A program made the translations under genes and the position numbers. Shown piece by piece: positions 56,783 to 64,000 of a stretch of DNA of 64,000 nucleotides; the stretch's first letter is position 1; every line of letters starts with the position of its first letter. The notes beneath the pieces were generated by a model. The model was given only the letters and a program-made list of their open reading frames with translations. It had not been told where the DNA came from and ran no database searches. Source of the stretch: Lachnospiraceae bacterium G41 (GTDB taxonomy: Bacteria; Bacillota; Clostridia; Lachnospirales; Lachnospiraceae); assembly GCA_900100245.1 (NCBI GenBank), contig FNEU01000004.1, positions 142,081 through 206,080 on the forward strand. Reading direction: 5' to 3'.

Positions 56783-57790
56783 ATGAAAACAATTAATGAG
56801 CACATAAAACAGAATAGTTTTGTTCATGTGTACCTCTTGTATGGCAAAGAACAGCAGGCTGTAAGAATCTACAGAAACAAACTGTTAAAAGCCCTGCTTG
56901 GCACGGACTCGCTTGATGAACTGAAGCAGGATATGAACTTTTCGCTTTTTGTCGGAACGCCGTTTGATGTATCATCGGCAATCGAAATAGCGTCAAGTTA
57001 TCCTTTCTTTGCGGAAAAAAGAGTCATTTTGATTGAAAACAGCAAGGCATTTTCGGCTGAAAACGCGGGACTTGCAAAATGTATAAGAGAATTGCCCGAA
57101 ACAAACTACGTTATTTTCACTGAAGAAGAAATCTCAAGCAAAAAAGGCCTTTTCGAAGCCATAAAAGAAGTCGGATATGTGTGTGAAATAAATGAGCAGC
57201 CTCAGGGATTTATTGAAGGTTGGATCATAAAAGAATTATCCTTTTCCGGCAAGAGAATATCCAGAACCGCACTTGACACACTTCTTAATCGCACGGGCAT
57301 GGATATGATGCGGATAAAAAACGAAATGGATAAGTTAATCGCATATAAAGGCGAAGATACCGATATTAAAGTCGATGACGTCCTGGCTCTTGTCAGCGAA
57401 AATCCCCAAAACCAGGTATTTAAAATGGTCGATGCAATGTCCGAGAAAAAAGTTGATCTTGCCATGCAGTTCTACTCCGATTTACTCGAACTGAAGGTTG
57501 CTCCGCAAAAGATATTAAGTCTCATCGAAAGACAGATGAGAATTCTCTACCAGGTCAAGGATCTCAGAAGCAAAGGCTTTTCAACGAACGCCATAGCAGA
57601 CAGCGTAAAAGGAATAAAATATGTCAATAAATTAGTTAATCAGGCATCCAAGTTTTCCATGAAGGAAATCACGGATTGCATGAATGACTGTGTGGATTTA
57701 AACCTCAAATCCAGGACGGGCGCACTCACCGACAGGATGGCGGTTGAACTGATCATCGTAAAATATTCGCAGCGCAGCAGTACTAAATAA
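56783..57790 (+). CDS. holA: DNA polymerase III delta subunit
   Basis: A 335-aa clamp-loader subunit that opens the sliding clamp: VYLLYGKEQQAVRIYRNKLL at the start, FFAEKRVILIENS near residue 76, and the ENPQNQVFKMVDAMSEKK region near 210. The ATG at 56783 follows AAAGGA; the ORF start at 56750 lies over a TATAAT box and is rejected. Conserved position after comEC. rpsT, often next, is absent. Confidence 0.92.
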   Translation: MKTINEHIKQNSFVHVYLLYGKEQQAVRIYRNKLLKALLGTDSLDELKQDMNFSLFVGTPFDVSSAIEIASSYPFFAEKRVILIENSKAFSAENAGLAKCIRELPETNYVIFTEEEISSKKGLFEAIKEVGYVCEINEQPQGFIEGWIIKELSFSGKRISRTALDTLLNRTGMDMMRIKNEMDKLIAYKGEDTDIKVDDVLALVSENPQNQVFKMVDAMSEKKVDLAMQFYSDLLELKVAPQKILSLIERQMRILYQVKDLRSKGFSTNAIADSVKGIKYVNKLVNQASKFSMKEITDCMNDCVDLNLKSRTGALTDRMAVELIIVKYSQRSSTK

Positions 57791-57817
57791 AACATACAAT
57801 ACACCGGAGTTTAAACA

Positions 57818-58741
57818 ATGAAAAAGTGGCTTGGCCTCGTAATGCTTTTTATGACGGCATTTATCTGGGGAACCGCATTTGTGGCCCAGAGCGTCGGAAT
57901 GGATTACGTAGGTCCTTTTACATTTAATTTTTCAAGATATATCGTAGGTTCGCTGGTTTTAATTCCTTTCGTAATCATCAATTTTTCACGAAGGAAAAAC
58001 AAAGAAAAAACCGAAGAAACACCCGGTAAAAAGGGACTTTTTAACAGTTACACCAAAGCAACAATATTTGGCGGAATTATTTGCGGCATTCTTTTATGCG
58101 TGGCATCAAGCCTTCAGCAGTTTGGAATCCTTTATTCCAAGGCAGTCGGTAAAGCAGGGTTTTTAACCGCTCTATACATCATCATGGTTCCTGTCCTCGG
58201 AATCTTTTTCGGAAAGAAAACCAAGGCTCTAATCTGGATATGTGTTGCACTTGCGACTATCGGTTTATATCTTCTTTGTGTAAAAGAAGGCTTGCATTTT
58301 GAAATCGGCGATATTTTCCTGATTTTATGCGCACTTGTATTTTCTTTTCACATCATGTTTATCGATTTTGTTTCTCCCAAAGGTGACGGCGTAACAATCT
58401 CGTGCATCCAGTTTGCAGTTTCCGGTATTCTTTGCCTGATATGCGCACTCTTTACCGAAAAGATAGTTTTCACGGAAATACTCAAAGGATATATTCCGAT
58501 TCTTTACGCCGGTGTTTTGTCCTGCGGCGTTGCTTATACACTTCAGATCTTAGGCCAGAAGTATGTTGAACCTACGAAAGCATCGCTTATCTTATGTTTG
58601 GAATCTGTATTCGCAACCCTGGGTGGCTGGGTGATTCTTAATCAGGTTATGACTCTAAAAGAAACTATCGGTTGTATCATAGTTTTCATTGCCATTATCT
58701 TGGCACAATTTGTTCAGAAACCCAAGGAAGAAAACAAATAA
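57818..58741 (+). CDS. DMT-superfamily (EamA) permease
   Basis: A 307-aa protein with ten helices in two EamA repeats: AFIWGTAFVAQSVGMDYVGPF near residue 14 and a second repeat ending YVEPTKASLILCLESVFATLGG. Members export amino acids, nucleotide derivatives or other metabolites; substrate unknown. It ends at a bidirectional terminator shared with the convergent CofE-like gene. Confidence 0.9.
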   Translation: MKKWLGLVMLFMTAFIWGTAFVAQSVGMDYVGPFTFNFSRYIVGSLVLIPFVIINFSRRKNKEKTEETPGKKGLFNSYTKATIFGGIICGILLCVASSLQQFGILYSKAVGKAGFLTALYIIMVPVLGIFFGKKTKALIWICVALATIGLYLLCVKEGLHFEIGDIFLILCALVFSFHIMFIDFVSPKGDGVTISCIQFAVSGILCLICALFTEKIVFTEILKGYIPILYAGVLSCGVAYTLQILGQKYVEPTKASLILCLESVFATLGGWVILNQVMTLKETIGCIIVFIAIILAQFVQKPKEENK

Positions 58742-58770
58742 AAAAAGCTGCTTTTCAAAGCAGCTTTTTT
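58741..58770. terminator. Bidirectional rho-independent terminator
   Basis: AAAAAAGCTGCTT (58741-58753) / AAGCAGCTTTTTT (58758-58770), a perfect stem with a 4-nt loop and A/T tails on both sides, between convergent genes. Confidence 0.93.
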
Positions 58771-58789
58771 CATATATTCTCTAAAAATA

Positions 58790-59980
58790 TTAGTTGGTAT
58801 AGTTATCGAAGTAGCCCTGGATGAGGATAACGGGTGTACCCTTGTCACCTGAACCTGATGTAAGGTCGCAGAGTGAACCGATGAGGTCTGTGAGCTGTCT
58901 GGGTGTTGTTCCCTGTGAAGCCATGTTACCTACAAGGTTGCTTGATTTAGCTTTGATGCTCTCGGAAATTGCATTCTTTAACTCTTCGCCGGAAAGATCC
59001 TTGAAGTCGTTGTCTGCAAGATATTTAAGCTTAAGCTCGTTGGGAGTTCCCTTTAATCCTTCTGTGAAGAAAGGAGATACAACGGGATCTGCAAGTTCCC
59101 AAATCTTACCCTGAGGATCCTTGAAAGCGCCGTCGCCGTAAATCATAACTTCAACATGCTTTCCTGTCTTCTCGAGGATTTCTTTCTGGATTGCTTCTAC
59201 AAGCCACTGGGAATCTCTGGGGAAGAGTTTGATTTTCTCTTCTGTGGACTTGTTTGATCCTAAAAGACCGTATTTCTCGTTATAACCACTGCCGTTGACT
59301 GATGCGGTCATTATATCGTCCATACCGCAAACGACCTTGGCGCCGTTCTCTTTTAAGATTCTCTTGGTTCTTACTCTGGTATGAATGTCGCAGTTGATAA
59401 CGCAGTCTGTGTATTTAAGAATTTCCTTAGCCTGGTTAGCGAAGATTACTTCTACGTCTGCGCCGGCTTCTTTTATGATATCTGAATAGTAAGCTACATA
59501 ATCAACACCTGTGAACTCATGCTTGTTCTCGCCGAATAATTCACGGTATTTCTCGAGTGTAAGCACGTCGCTGTAAGGATTGATGCCTGCTTCGTCGAGC
59601 TGATCGTATGTAAGAAGTGCGTTTCCTACTTCATCCGAAGGATATGAAAGCATAAGAACGATCTTCTTGCAGCCCATTGCGATACCCTTTAAGCAGATAG
59701 CGAAACGGTTTCTTGAGAGGATGGGGAAGATAACACCAACTGTTTCTCCGCCGAGTTTAGCCTTAACGTCTGCTGCGATATCGTTTACTGTAGCGTAGTT
59801 ACCCTGTGCTCTTGCAACAATTGATTCTGTAAGTGCGATAACGTCTCTGTCACGAAGTGAAAAACCTTCGGATTCACAAGCTTCCAACACGCTTGTTACT
59901 GCAATATCCACCAGATTATCGCCTTCTCTGATAATCGGACAGCGGATACCGCGTGATACTGTACCAACTTTTCTTTCCAT
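58790..59980 (-). CDS. Coenzyme F420-0:L-glutamate ligase-like protein (CofE family)
   Basis: A 396-aa protein with the CofE fold signature: GIRCPIIREGDNLVDIAV at the start, ALTESIVARAQGNY near residue 50, and CDIHTRVRTKR and CGMDDIMTASVNGSGYNEKYGLLGSN, the metal and nucleotide region. True CofE adds gamma-glutamate to F420, a cofactor not expected in this organism, so another acceptor is likely, for example a folate- or peptide-linked glutamate. GGAGA precedes the ATG. It faces trxB across a 224-bp gap containing an NrdR-like box. Confidence 0.85.
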   Translation of the reverse strand: MERKVGTVSRGIRCPIIREGDNLVDIAVTSVLEACESEGFSLRDRDVIALTESIVARAQGNYATVNDIAADVKAKLGGETVGVIFPILSRNRFAICLKGIAMGCKKIVLMLSYPSDEVGNALLTYDQLDEAGINPYSDVLTLEKYRELFGENKHEFTGVDYVAYYSDIIKEAGADVEVIFANQAKEILKYTDCVINCDIHTRVRTKRILKENGAKVVCGMDDIMTASVNGSGYNEKYGLLGSNKSTEEKIKLFPRDSQWLVEAIQKEILEKTGKHVEVMIYGDGAFKDPQGKIWELADPVVSPFFTEGLKGTPNELKLKYLADNDFKDLSGEELKNAISESIKAKSSNLVGNMASQGTTPRQLTDLIGSLCDLTSGSGDKGTPVILIQGYFDNYTN

Positions 59981-60096
59981 AAAAATCTCCTTATCTTAAA
60001 AACGCTTATAAAAAGCATAAAATTTCCAAAAATATTATACATACTGGACTTTTGAAGCGCAAGGAAAATACTAAAAAAACAAAAAAAGAATTCAAA

Positions 60097-60144
60097 TCAC
60101 TATATATAGTGTTTAAACTTCAACTAATATACAATAAACAGTAG
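60097..60144. promoter_or_regulatory. NrdR-box pair between the CofE-like gene and trxB
   Basis: TCACTATATATAGTGT (60097-60112) matches the NrdR consensus at 15 of 16 positions. A weaker site, core CAATAAACAG (60132-60141), has its centre 32 bp further on. The sites are about 60-100 bp before the trxB start and could also act on the divergent gene. Confidence 0.65.
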
Positions 60145-60204
60145 AAATTGTAAAAATGTTGTGATAAAATAATCATGTTGAAAAAAAGGGGAGGGCATTT
60201 GATT

Positions 60205-61107
60205 ATGTACGATCTTGTGATAATAGGTGCGGGACCTGCAGGTTTGGCAGCGGCAATATATGCTAAAAGAGCACGTCTTAATGCAATTGTAATAGAAAAA
60301 GAAGGCTGTGGCGGACAGATGGCACAGACCTATGAAGTGGATAATTATCCGGCATTACCCGGCATTTCCGGGTTCGAACTTGGCACGAAGATGAAAGAGC
60401 ATGCCATGAGTCTCGGCGCCGAGATTATATATGATGAAATCAAAAGCATCGAGCGTAAGGACGATTGCTTTGTCTTACAGTATGATACCGGCGGAACGGC
60501 CGAAACAAAAGGTATCATTATTGCATCAGGCGCTACACATTCAAAACTTAATGTTCCCGGCGAAGACAAACTCGCAGGATGCGGCGTATCCTACTGTGCG
60601 ACCTGCGACGGCGCATTTTTCTCTAAAAAAGACGTAGCGGTTGTAGGCGGTGGCGACGTGGCAATCGAAGATGCAATCTTCCTTTCAAGAATTGCCAAAT
60701 CAGTTACTCTTATTCACAGAAGAGGCGAACTTCGCGGTGCGGCATCCCTTCAGGAAAGCCTTAAAAAATGCGACAACGTAAATATCCTCTGGGATACCGT
60801 AGTAGAAAGCATAAACGGCGACAACAAGGTAGAATCGCTCTCGCTTCGTAACGTAAAAGACGACGAAGACTTTTCGCTCCTTGTAAACGGCGTATTTATC
60901 GCAGTCGGTATTACTCCGGTTAAGAATGAAATTGACGGTCTTTTATGCAATGCGGGCGGATACATTATTGCCGATGAGGACTGCAGAACCAATATCAAGG
61001 GCGTTTATGCGGCGGGCGATGTCAGAGCCAAGAGACTTCGCCAGATTGTAACTGCTGTTGCGGACGGTGCCAACGCGGTTACAAGTTTTACGGAAGACTT
61101 CCGTTAA
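60205..61107 (+). CDS. trxB: Thioredoxin-disulfide reductase
   Basis: A 300-aa flavoprotein: FAD motif IIGAGPAGLAAAIYA at residues ~6-20, the redox pair C131-A-T-C134 in YCATCDGAFF, NADP motif VVGGGDVAIEDA near 148, and a late YAAGDVRAKRLRQI. It reduces thioredoxin (trxA at 48251) and possibly the redoxin tail of NrdD. The ATG at 60205 follows GGGGAGG; an ATG at 60175 would put the ribosome site inside the gene. Confidence 0.95.
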   Translation: MYDLVIIGAGPAGLAAAIYAKRARLNAIVIEKEGCGGQMAQTYEVDNYPALPGISGFELGTKMKEHAMSLGAEIIYDEIKSIERKDDCFVLQYDTGGTAETKGIIIASGATHSKLNVPGEDKLAGCGVSYCATCDGAFFSKKDVAVVGGGDVAIEDAIFLSRIAKSVTLIHRRGELRGAASLQESLKKCDNVNILWDTVVESINGDNKVESLSLRNVKDDEDFSLLVNGVFIAVGITPVKNEIDGLLCNAGGYIIADEDCRTNIKGVYAAGDVRAKRLRQIVTAVADGANAVTSFTEDFR

Positions 61108-61130
61108 CAAAATGTTCAAACTTATATACA

Positions 61131-61159
61131 TTGAATAAGCATAATATTTTTGGTATAAT
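61131..61159 (+). promoter_or_regulatory. Sigma-A promoter of hpf
   Basis: TTGAAT (61131-61136), 17-bp spacer, TATAAT (61154-61159), 47 nt before the start codon. Confidence 0.8.
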
Positions 61160-61205
61160 ATATCCGTAGTCAAAACTACAAATACTTGTATCGGAGGGTG
61201 GCTAT

Positions 61206-61733
61206 ATGAACATTATTATTATTGGAAAAAATATTGATGTTACACCGGGTTTACGCGAGGCTGTAGAGGAGAAGATAGGAAAACTTGAGAAGTATTTTAC
61301 TCCGGACACAGAAGTACATGTTACATTGAGCGTTGAAAAAGACCGCCAGAAAATCGAAGTTACTATCCCCGTTAAGGGAAGCATCATCAGATCAGAGCAG
61401 GTTTCCAACGACCTTTATGTATCGATTGATTTAGTAGAGGAGATTATTGAAAGACAGCTTAAAAAATATAAGAGCAAACTTGTAAATTATAAGCAGAACA
61501 GTGATAATTTCAAACAGGATTACATTGAGAAGGATTTCGCAGATGATGACGAAATCAAGATTATCAGATCAAAGAAATTTGATATGAAGCCGATGTATCC
61601 CGAAGATGCATGTGTTCAGATGGAACTTTTGGGACACAACTTCTTCGTATTCCAGAATGCAGAGACAGATCAGGTTTGTGTAGTTTACAAACGTAAAGGC
61701 AACACATACGGAATGATCGAACCCGAAGCATAA
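61206..61733 (+). CDS. hpf: Long-form ribosome hibernation promoting factor
   Basis: A 175-aa protein: N-terminal RaiA/YfiA domain (residues ~1-95, with VTPGLREAVEEKIGKLEKYF) and the C-terminal dimerisation domain (~118-175, MYPEDACVQMELLGHNFFVFQNAET). The long form joins 70S ribosomes into inactive 100S dimers in stationary phase or stress. GGAGGG is upstream and a terminator follows. Confidence 0.94.
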   Translation: MNIIIIGKNIDVTPGLREAVEEKIGKLEKYFTPDTEVHVTLSVEKDRQKIEVTIPVKGSIIRSEQVSNDLYVSIDLVEEIIERQLKKYKSKLVNYKQNSDNFKQDYIEKDFADDDEIKIIRSKKFDMKPMYPEDACVQMELLGHNFFVFQNAETDQVCVVYKRKGNTYGMIEPEA

Positions 61734-61751
61734 AATTAACTTAATACCACG

Positions 61752-61784
61752 AAGGCCTGCATCAAATCGGTGCAGGCCTTTTTT
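61752..61784 (+). terminator. Rho-independent terminator after hpf
   Basis: AAGGCCTGCA (61752-61761) / TGCAGGCCTT (61771-61780), then T4. Confidence 0.93.
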
Positions 61785-61827
61785 ATGAGATAAACGTAAA
61801 CAACCACTCAAAAAATTTTTTAAAATT

Positions 61828-61854
61828 TGTCACCTTTTCGCTTCGTCAGACGTA
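61828..61854 (+). promoter_or_regulatory. Candidate ECF-sigma autoregulatory promoter
   Basis: TGTCACC (61828-61834), 16-bp spacer, CGTA (61851-61854), a layout like the TGAAAC-N16-CGTA promoters of ECF sigma factors. ACCTTTTC/GAAAAGGT arms flank it. It lies 57 bp before the sigma-factor start codon. Confidence 0.5.
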
Positions 61855-61910
61855 TTTATAGTGAAAAGGTCATTCGCGAATACCTTTATACATACAAAAG
61901 GAGTTCATAA

Positions 61911-62411
61911 ATGAAAAGCAAAGATGTTGATTTGGAATCAGTCATCGACAGATACAGCGATATGCTTTATAAAATCTGTTTTCTGATTCTGAAAAACGAA
62001 CAGGATACAAAGGATGTGCTACAGGAGACTTTTCTGATTTATTATACAAAGCAACCTGAGTTTGAGAGTGAAGAGCACAAAAAAGCATGGCTCATAAAAG
62101 TGTCTCAAAATAAATGTAAAGAATTTTTAAGATTTCACAAAAGACATGCAGCAATACCTTTGGAAGATATGGAGGAGACTTTAGTCATCACGGACGGCTT
62201 AAGCGGAAACGACAAGGAAATCTTATCGCTCGTCTGGGATTTAGATTACAAACTTAAGTCCGTAGTTATTCTCTTTTATATCGAAGGCTACACCGTAAAA
62301 GAAGTGGCAGAAATCCTTAAGACCACACCTTCCGCGGTGAAGAAAAGATTACAGCGCGCCAGAGAAAAGCTCAGCGTAAAGTACAAAGGAGAGGTTGTTT
62401 ATGGAAAATAA
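61911..62411 (+). CDS. ECF-type RNA polymerase sigma factor
   Basis: A 166-aa sigma-70 family protein with region 2 (YSDMLYKICFLILKNEQDTKDVLQETFL, residues ~16-43) and region 4 (VVILFYIEGYTVKEVAEILKTTPSAVKKRLQRARE, ~121-155) and nothing else, so group 4. AAGGAG precedes the ATG. The next gene overlaps its end by 11 nt and encodes a one-helix membrane protein, probably its anti-sigma factor. Signal unknown. Confidence 0.92.
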   Translation: MKSKDVDLESVIDRYSDMLYKICFLILKNEQDTKDVLQETFLIYYTKQPEFESEEHKKAWLIKVSQNKCKEFLRFHKRHAAIPLEDMEETLVITDGLSGNDKEILSLVWDLDYKLKSVVILFYIEGYTVKEVAEILKTTPSAVKKRLQRAREKLSVKYKGEVVYGK

Positions 62412-63510
62412 GATAAATAAAGATCTGATTTCCAATATCGAAATCAGTGACGACATGAAAAGATCTATATACAGAAACTGCATTAAGGGAAGAAGAACCG
62501 CAGATTTCAGATTCAAATATGCGACTGTTCTCACCGCGCTTATCATCGTTGCAGTTTTCGGTGTCTTCAGTATCGGCGCCAGTGCAGCTATTTTAGGATT
62601 CAGGGCAAGACTTGCGAATATGGACGTGGAAGAATATCAGGGTTATCAGACCGAAGTTGACAACGATGTATTTATCAGCACCGACGAAGGATTTTCAAGA
62701 AGCCTGACCGATTCGGAGATTTTAAGATCCATCAAGCTTGAAAGAGAATATTACGACAACGGAGTGTTCCCCGAAAAGAGTATGGCTCACTATGAAACTA
62801 AGAGTGAGATGAAAGACGGCGAACTTGCATACATTACCGAAAACAATATCGTATATCTTCCCGAAGACGAAATGAGCGACGAACAGCTCCTCGAATACAT
62901 CGATCACGATGCCAAGAAGAGATATGTAAACGTTCAGGGACTTAAAGAAGAAGGCATTGAGCCCGGCGTAAATATGGCACTTGAATCAACCCCCATAAAA
63001 GAGGGCAGCAAAGATGCAAAGGCTAAGGCACAGGCAGACAAGTATTTAAAAGAGTTTTACGGTGTAACTACAGACGATTCATGGATTGTACTCGTAGACA
63101 GATTTGAGGATGTCGGAATCCAGAGCGGTGCAGAAGTTACAATATATGACATTGATTATTTTAGACTAGGACTCGGATATGCAACTTCCTACACATTAAG
63201 AATTATTGAAGACGATATGTCTTTAATGATGATTGCCGAAAATGGATATGAAAATTTCAACGGCGTTAAACATTACACATTTGACGAGGCAAAAGCCAAA
63301 GAAGCGGAAGGCCGGGCTTTTGTACAGAATTATCTTTCAAAGAACTTCGGCTACGGCGAACCCAACAAAGTTATAGTCGACTGCGAAAGATACAGCGATG
63401 ACGGAAAAACTACTTCCTGCATAGATTATGAATTTGACTTCGACGACACCACAGTTTATGTATGCTACAGGATAGAAGATCAAAGAATAATCTGCTATTG
63501 CAAACTGTAG
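62401..63510 (+). CDS. Predicted anti-sigma-like single-pass membrane protein
   Basis: A 369-aa protein. About 45 cytoplasmic residues (ISDDMKRSIYRNCIKG) precede one helix (~40-62, with LIIVAVFGVFSIGASAAIL); the remaining ~300 acidic residues are outside, with no known domain. Starting inside an ECF sigma gene and with this topology it is likely the regulator that holds the sigma factor until an outside signal arrives; no zinc-binding anti-sigma motif is present, so this is inference. The ATG at 62401 follows AAAGGAG; a TTG at 62395 is less likely. Confidence 0.72.
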   Translation: MENKINKDLISNIEISDDMKRSIYRNCIKGRRTADFRFKYATVLTALIIVAVFGVFSIGASAAILGFRARLANMDVEEYQGYQTEVDNDVFISTDEGFSRSLTDSEILRSIKLEREYYDNGVFPEKSMAHYETKSEMKDGELAYITENNIVYLPEDEMSDEQLLEYIDHDAKKRYVNVQGLKEEGIEPGVNMALESTPIKEGSKDAKAKAQADKYLKEFYGVTTDDSWIVLVDRFEDVGIQSGAEVTIYDIDYFRLGLGYATSYTLRIIEDDMSLMMIAENGYENFNGVKHYTFDEAKAKEAEGRAFVQNYLSKNFGYGEPNKVIVDCERYSDDGKTTSCIDYEFDFDDTTVYVCYRIEDQRIICYCKL

Positions 63511-63517
63511 TATCCCC

Positions 63518-63536
63518 TTCGGGGGCGGTTCCCGAA
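63518..63536 (+). repeat. Hairpin with loop complementary to the next hairpin
   Basis: TTCGGG (63518-63523) / CCCGAA (63531-63536) around the loop GGCGGTT. The loop is the exact complement of the loop AACCGCC at 63629-63635. It lies just after the stop codon of the membrane protein. Confidence 0.6.
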
Positions 63537-63615
63537 AAAATAGAAACCTTTAAACAATAAAGAATTATACTAACATAAAATAAACCAAACATAGATAAAA
63601 ATAAAATCGTCCCAC

Positions 63616-63652
63616 AAAGCCCGAAAGGAACCGCCCCTTTCGGGCTTTTATT
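63616..63652 (+). terminator. Rho-independent terminator with paired loop
   Basis: AAAGCCCGAAAGG (63616-63628) / CCTTTCGGGCTTT (63636-63648), perfect 13-bp stem with the 7-nt loop AACCGCC, then TATTAT. It ends the sigma-factor operon and shields the IS200 element. Confidence 0.85.
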
Positions 63653-63735
63653 ATGGGTCGTGACCCTGTTGAGCTCGCGAAGCGTGCGAAATATAAACCA
63701 CCCGCTATGCGGGTGCGCGGTGTGTGTTATACAAA

Positions 63736-63800
63736 AAAATCACCTTTCCGCTATAATGAGGTTGTTCAAGCCAAACAAATAGCGAAGGGAAGGTGATTTT
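63736..63800 (+). promoter_or_regulatory. tnpA leader stem hiding the ribosome site
   Basis: The arm AAAATCACCTTTCCGCTAT (63736-63754) pairs with 63779-63800, which carries the GGGAAGG ribosome site of tnpA. IS200 elements are known to limit transposase translation by such a leader stem. Confidence 0.75.
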
Positions 63801-63801
63801 A

Positions 63802-64000
63802 ATGGCCAATAAGGCAAATAGTCTATCACACACTAAATGGATTTGTAAGTACCACATAGTGTTCACTCCAAAGTATAGGCGAAAAATAATTTACAATCAA
63901 TACAAAGAAAGTGTGCGAGACATAATCAAGCAACTGTGTGCATACAAGGGAGTGGAGATAATAGAAGGACATCTGATGCCGGATCATGTGCACATGTTGG
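63802..64000 (+). CDS. tnpA: IS200-type transposase TnpA, 3'-truncated by window edge
   Basis: The first 66 residues of a Y1 HUH transposase: KWICKYHIVFTPKYRRKIIY at ~12-31 is the family start, and the metal-binding H62-V-H64 is in MPDHVHML. The catalytic Tyr lies beyond the window. It cuts and joins single-stranded DNA at hairpin ends. Length beyond the edge, and whether the copy is intact, cannot be seen. Confidence 0.93.
   Translation, partial: MANKANSLSHTKWICKYHIVFTPKYRRKIIYNQYKESVRDIIKQLCAYKGVEIIEGHLMPDHVHML

Larger units (their letters stand above)
63698..64000 (+). mobile_element. IS200-family insertion sequence, left part, cut by window end
   Basis: A subterminal hairpin CACCCGC-TAT-GCGGGTG (63699-63715), typical of the left end that the IS200/IS605 transposase recognises, is followed by an untranslated leader with a long stem and then a TnpA start. 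Such elements move as single strands and make no target duplication, so the exact left boundary, somewhere before 63698, is not visible. Confidence 0.85.

Noticed and set aside
63655..63666. GGGTCGTGACCC as a regulator operator
   Set aside because: It lies after a terminator and next to an IS200 left end with no gene start that it could control except the transposase; more likely part of element flanks.
1..64000. CRISPR arrays, tRNA or rRNA genes, prophage or a classical integrative element
   Set aside because: No regularly spaced direct repeats, no cloverleaf or rRNA sequence, and no integrase, capsid or conjugation genes were found; the only clear mobile element is the partial IS200 at the end.

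Overview
The window reads as chromosomal DNA of an anaerobic, low-to-mid G+C Firmicute, most likely a plant-fibre-associated member of the Lachnospiraceae (Butyrivibrio/Pseudobutyrivibrio-like). This is inferred from gene content: a secreted GH9 cellulase, pyruvate formate-lyase, a class III (anaerobic) ribonucleotide reductase, a PurO-type IMP cyclohydrolase beside a free-standing AICAR transformylase, DUF6056/DUF6020 membrane proteins and strong AAGGAGG-type ribosome sites. No rRNA, tRNA or CRISPR array was seen. Genes are tightly packed and no gap exceeds 300 bases.

Layout. 1-6.8 kb: the end of an AraC-type regulator, then a GDP-mannose/GDP-L-fucose block (gmd, a three-domain ManC-ManA fusion, a Wzx-like flippase, and fcl facing them across a bidirectional terminator). 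6.9-9.7 kb: a tandem ACT protein and a lipoprotein GH9 endoglucanase. 10-15.5 kb: pflB, an unknown polytopic membrane protein, pflA, then a priming sugar transferase. 15.5-19.7 kb: an unknown membrane protein behind a perfect 14-bp inverted repeat, converging on a minus-strand three-gene membrane operon (DUF6056, unknown, VanZ) with a possibly folded leader. 19.8-24.6 kb: Na/Pi symporter, purO, AICAR transformylase, TPR lipoprotein. 24.7-28.3 kb: nrdD fused to a glutaredoxin-like domain, then pyrF. 28.3-37.4 kb: acyltransferase, GltS, rimM-trmD, and three cell-surface-glycan-type membrane proteins including an O-antigen-ligase-like protein. 37.4-41.3 kb: glgP-malQ for glycogen breakdown. 41.3-52.3 kb: arginine genes argG, argJ, argB and argD, interrupted by small proteins, a CdiA-CT-like nuclease, a candidate small RNA and an OhrR-controlled gpx-ohrR-trxA peroxide operon. 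52.3-58.7 kb: orphan solute-binding protein, comEA-comEC-holA, DMT permease. 58.8-63.5 kb: a CofE-like ligase (minus strand), trxB, hpf, and an ECF sigma factor with its membrane partner. The window ends inside an IS200-type insertion sequence.

The main integrative observation concerns control sites. Paired NrdR-box-like palindromes about 31-32 bp apart lie upstream of nrdD, of trxB and, unexpectedly, of pflB. NrdD carries a C-terminal CPNC glutaredoxin-like domain that TrxB could recharge, so nrdD plus trxB makes a coherent deoxynucleotide module. The pflB site suggests that the second glycyl-radical enzyme here may answer to the same regulator. A textbook OhrR operator sits on the -10 box of the gpx operon. 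Other points worth following are an orphan contact-toxin-type nuclease next to a promoter-hairpin-terminator RNA unit, two hairpins with perfectly complementary 7-nt loops near the IS200 element, and a small family of two-unit 18-bp repeats.
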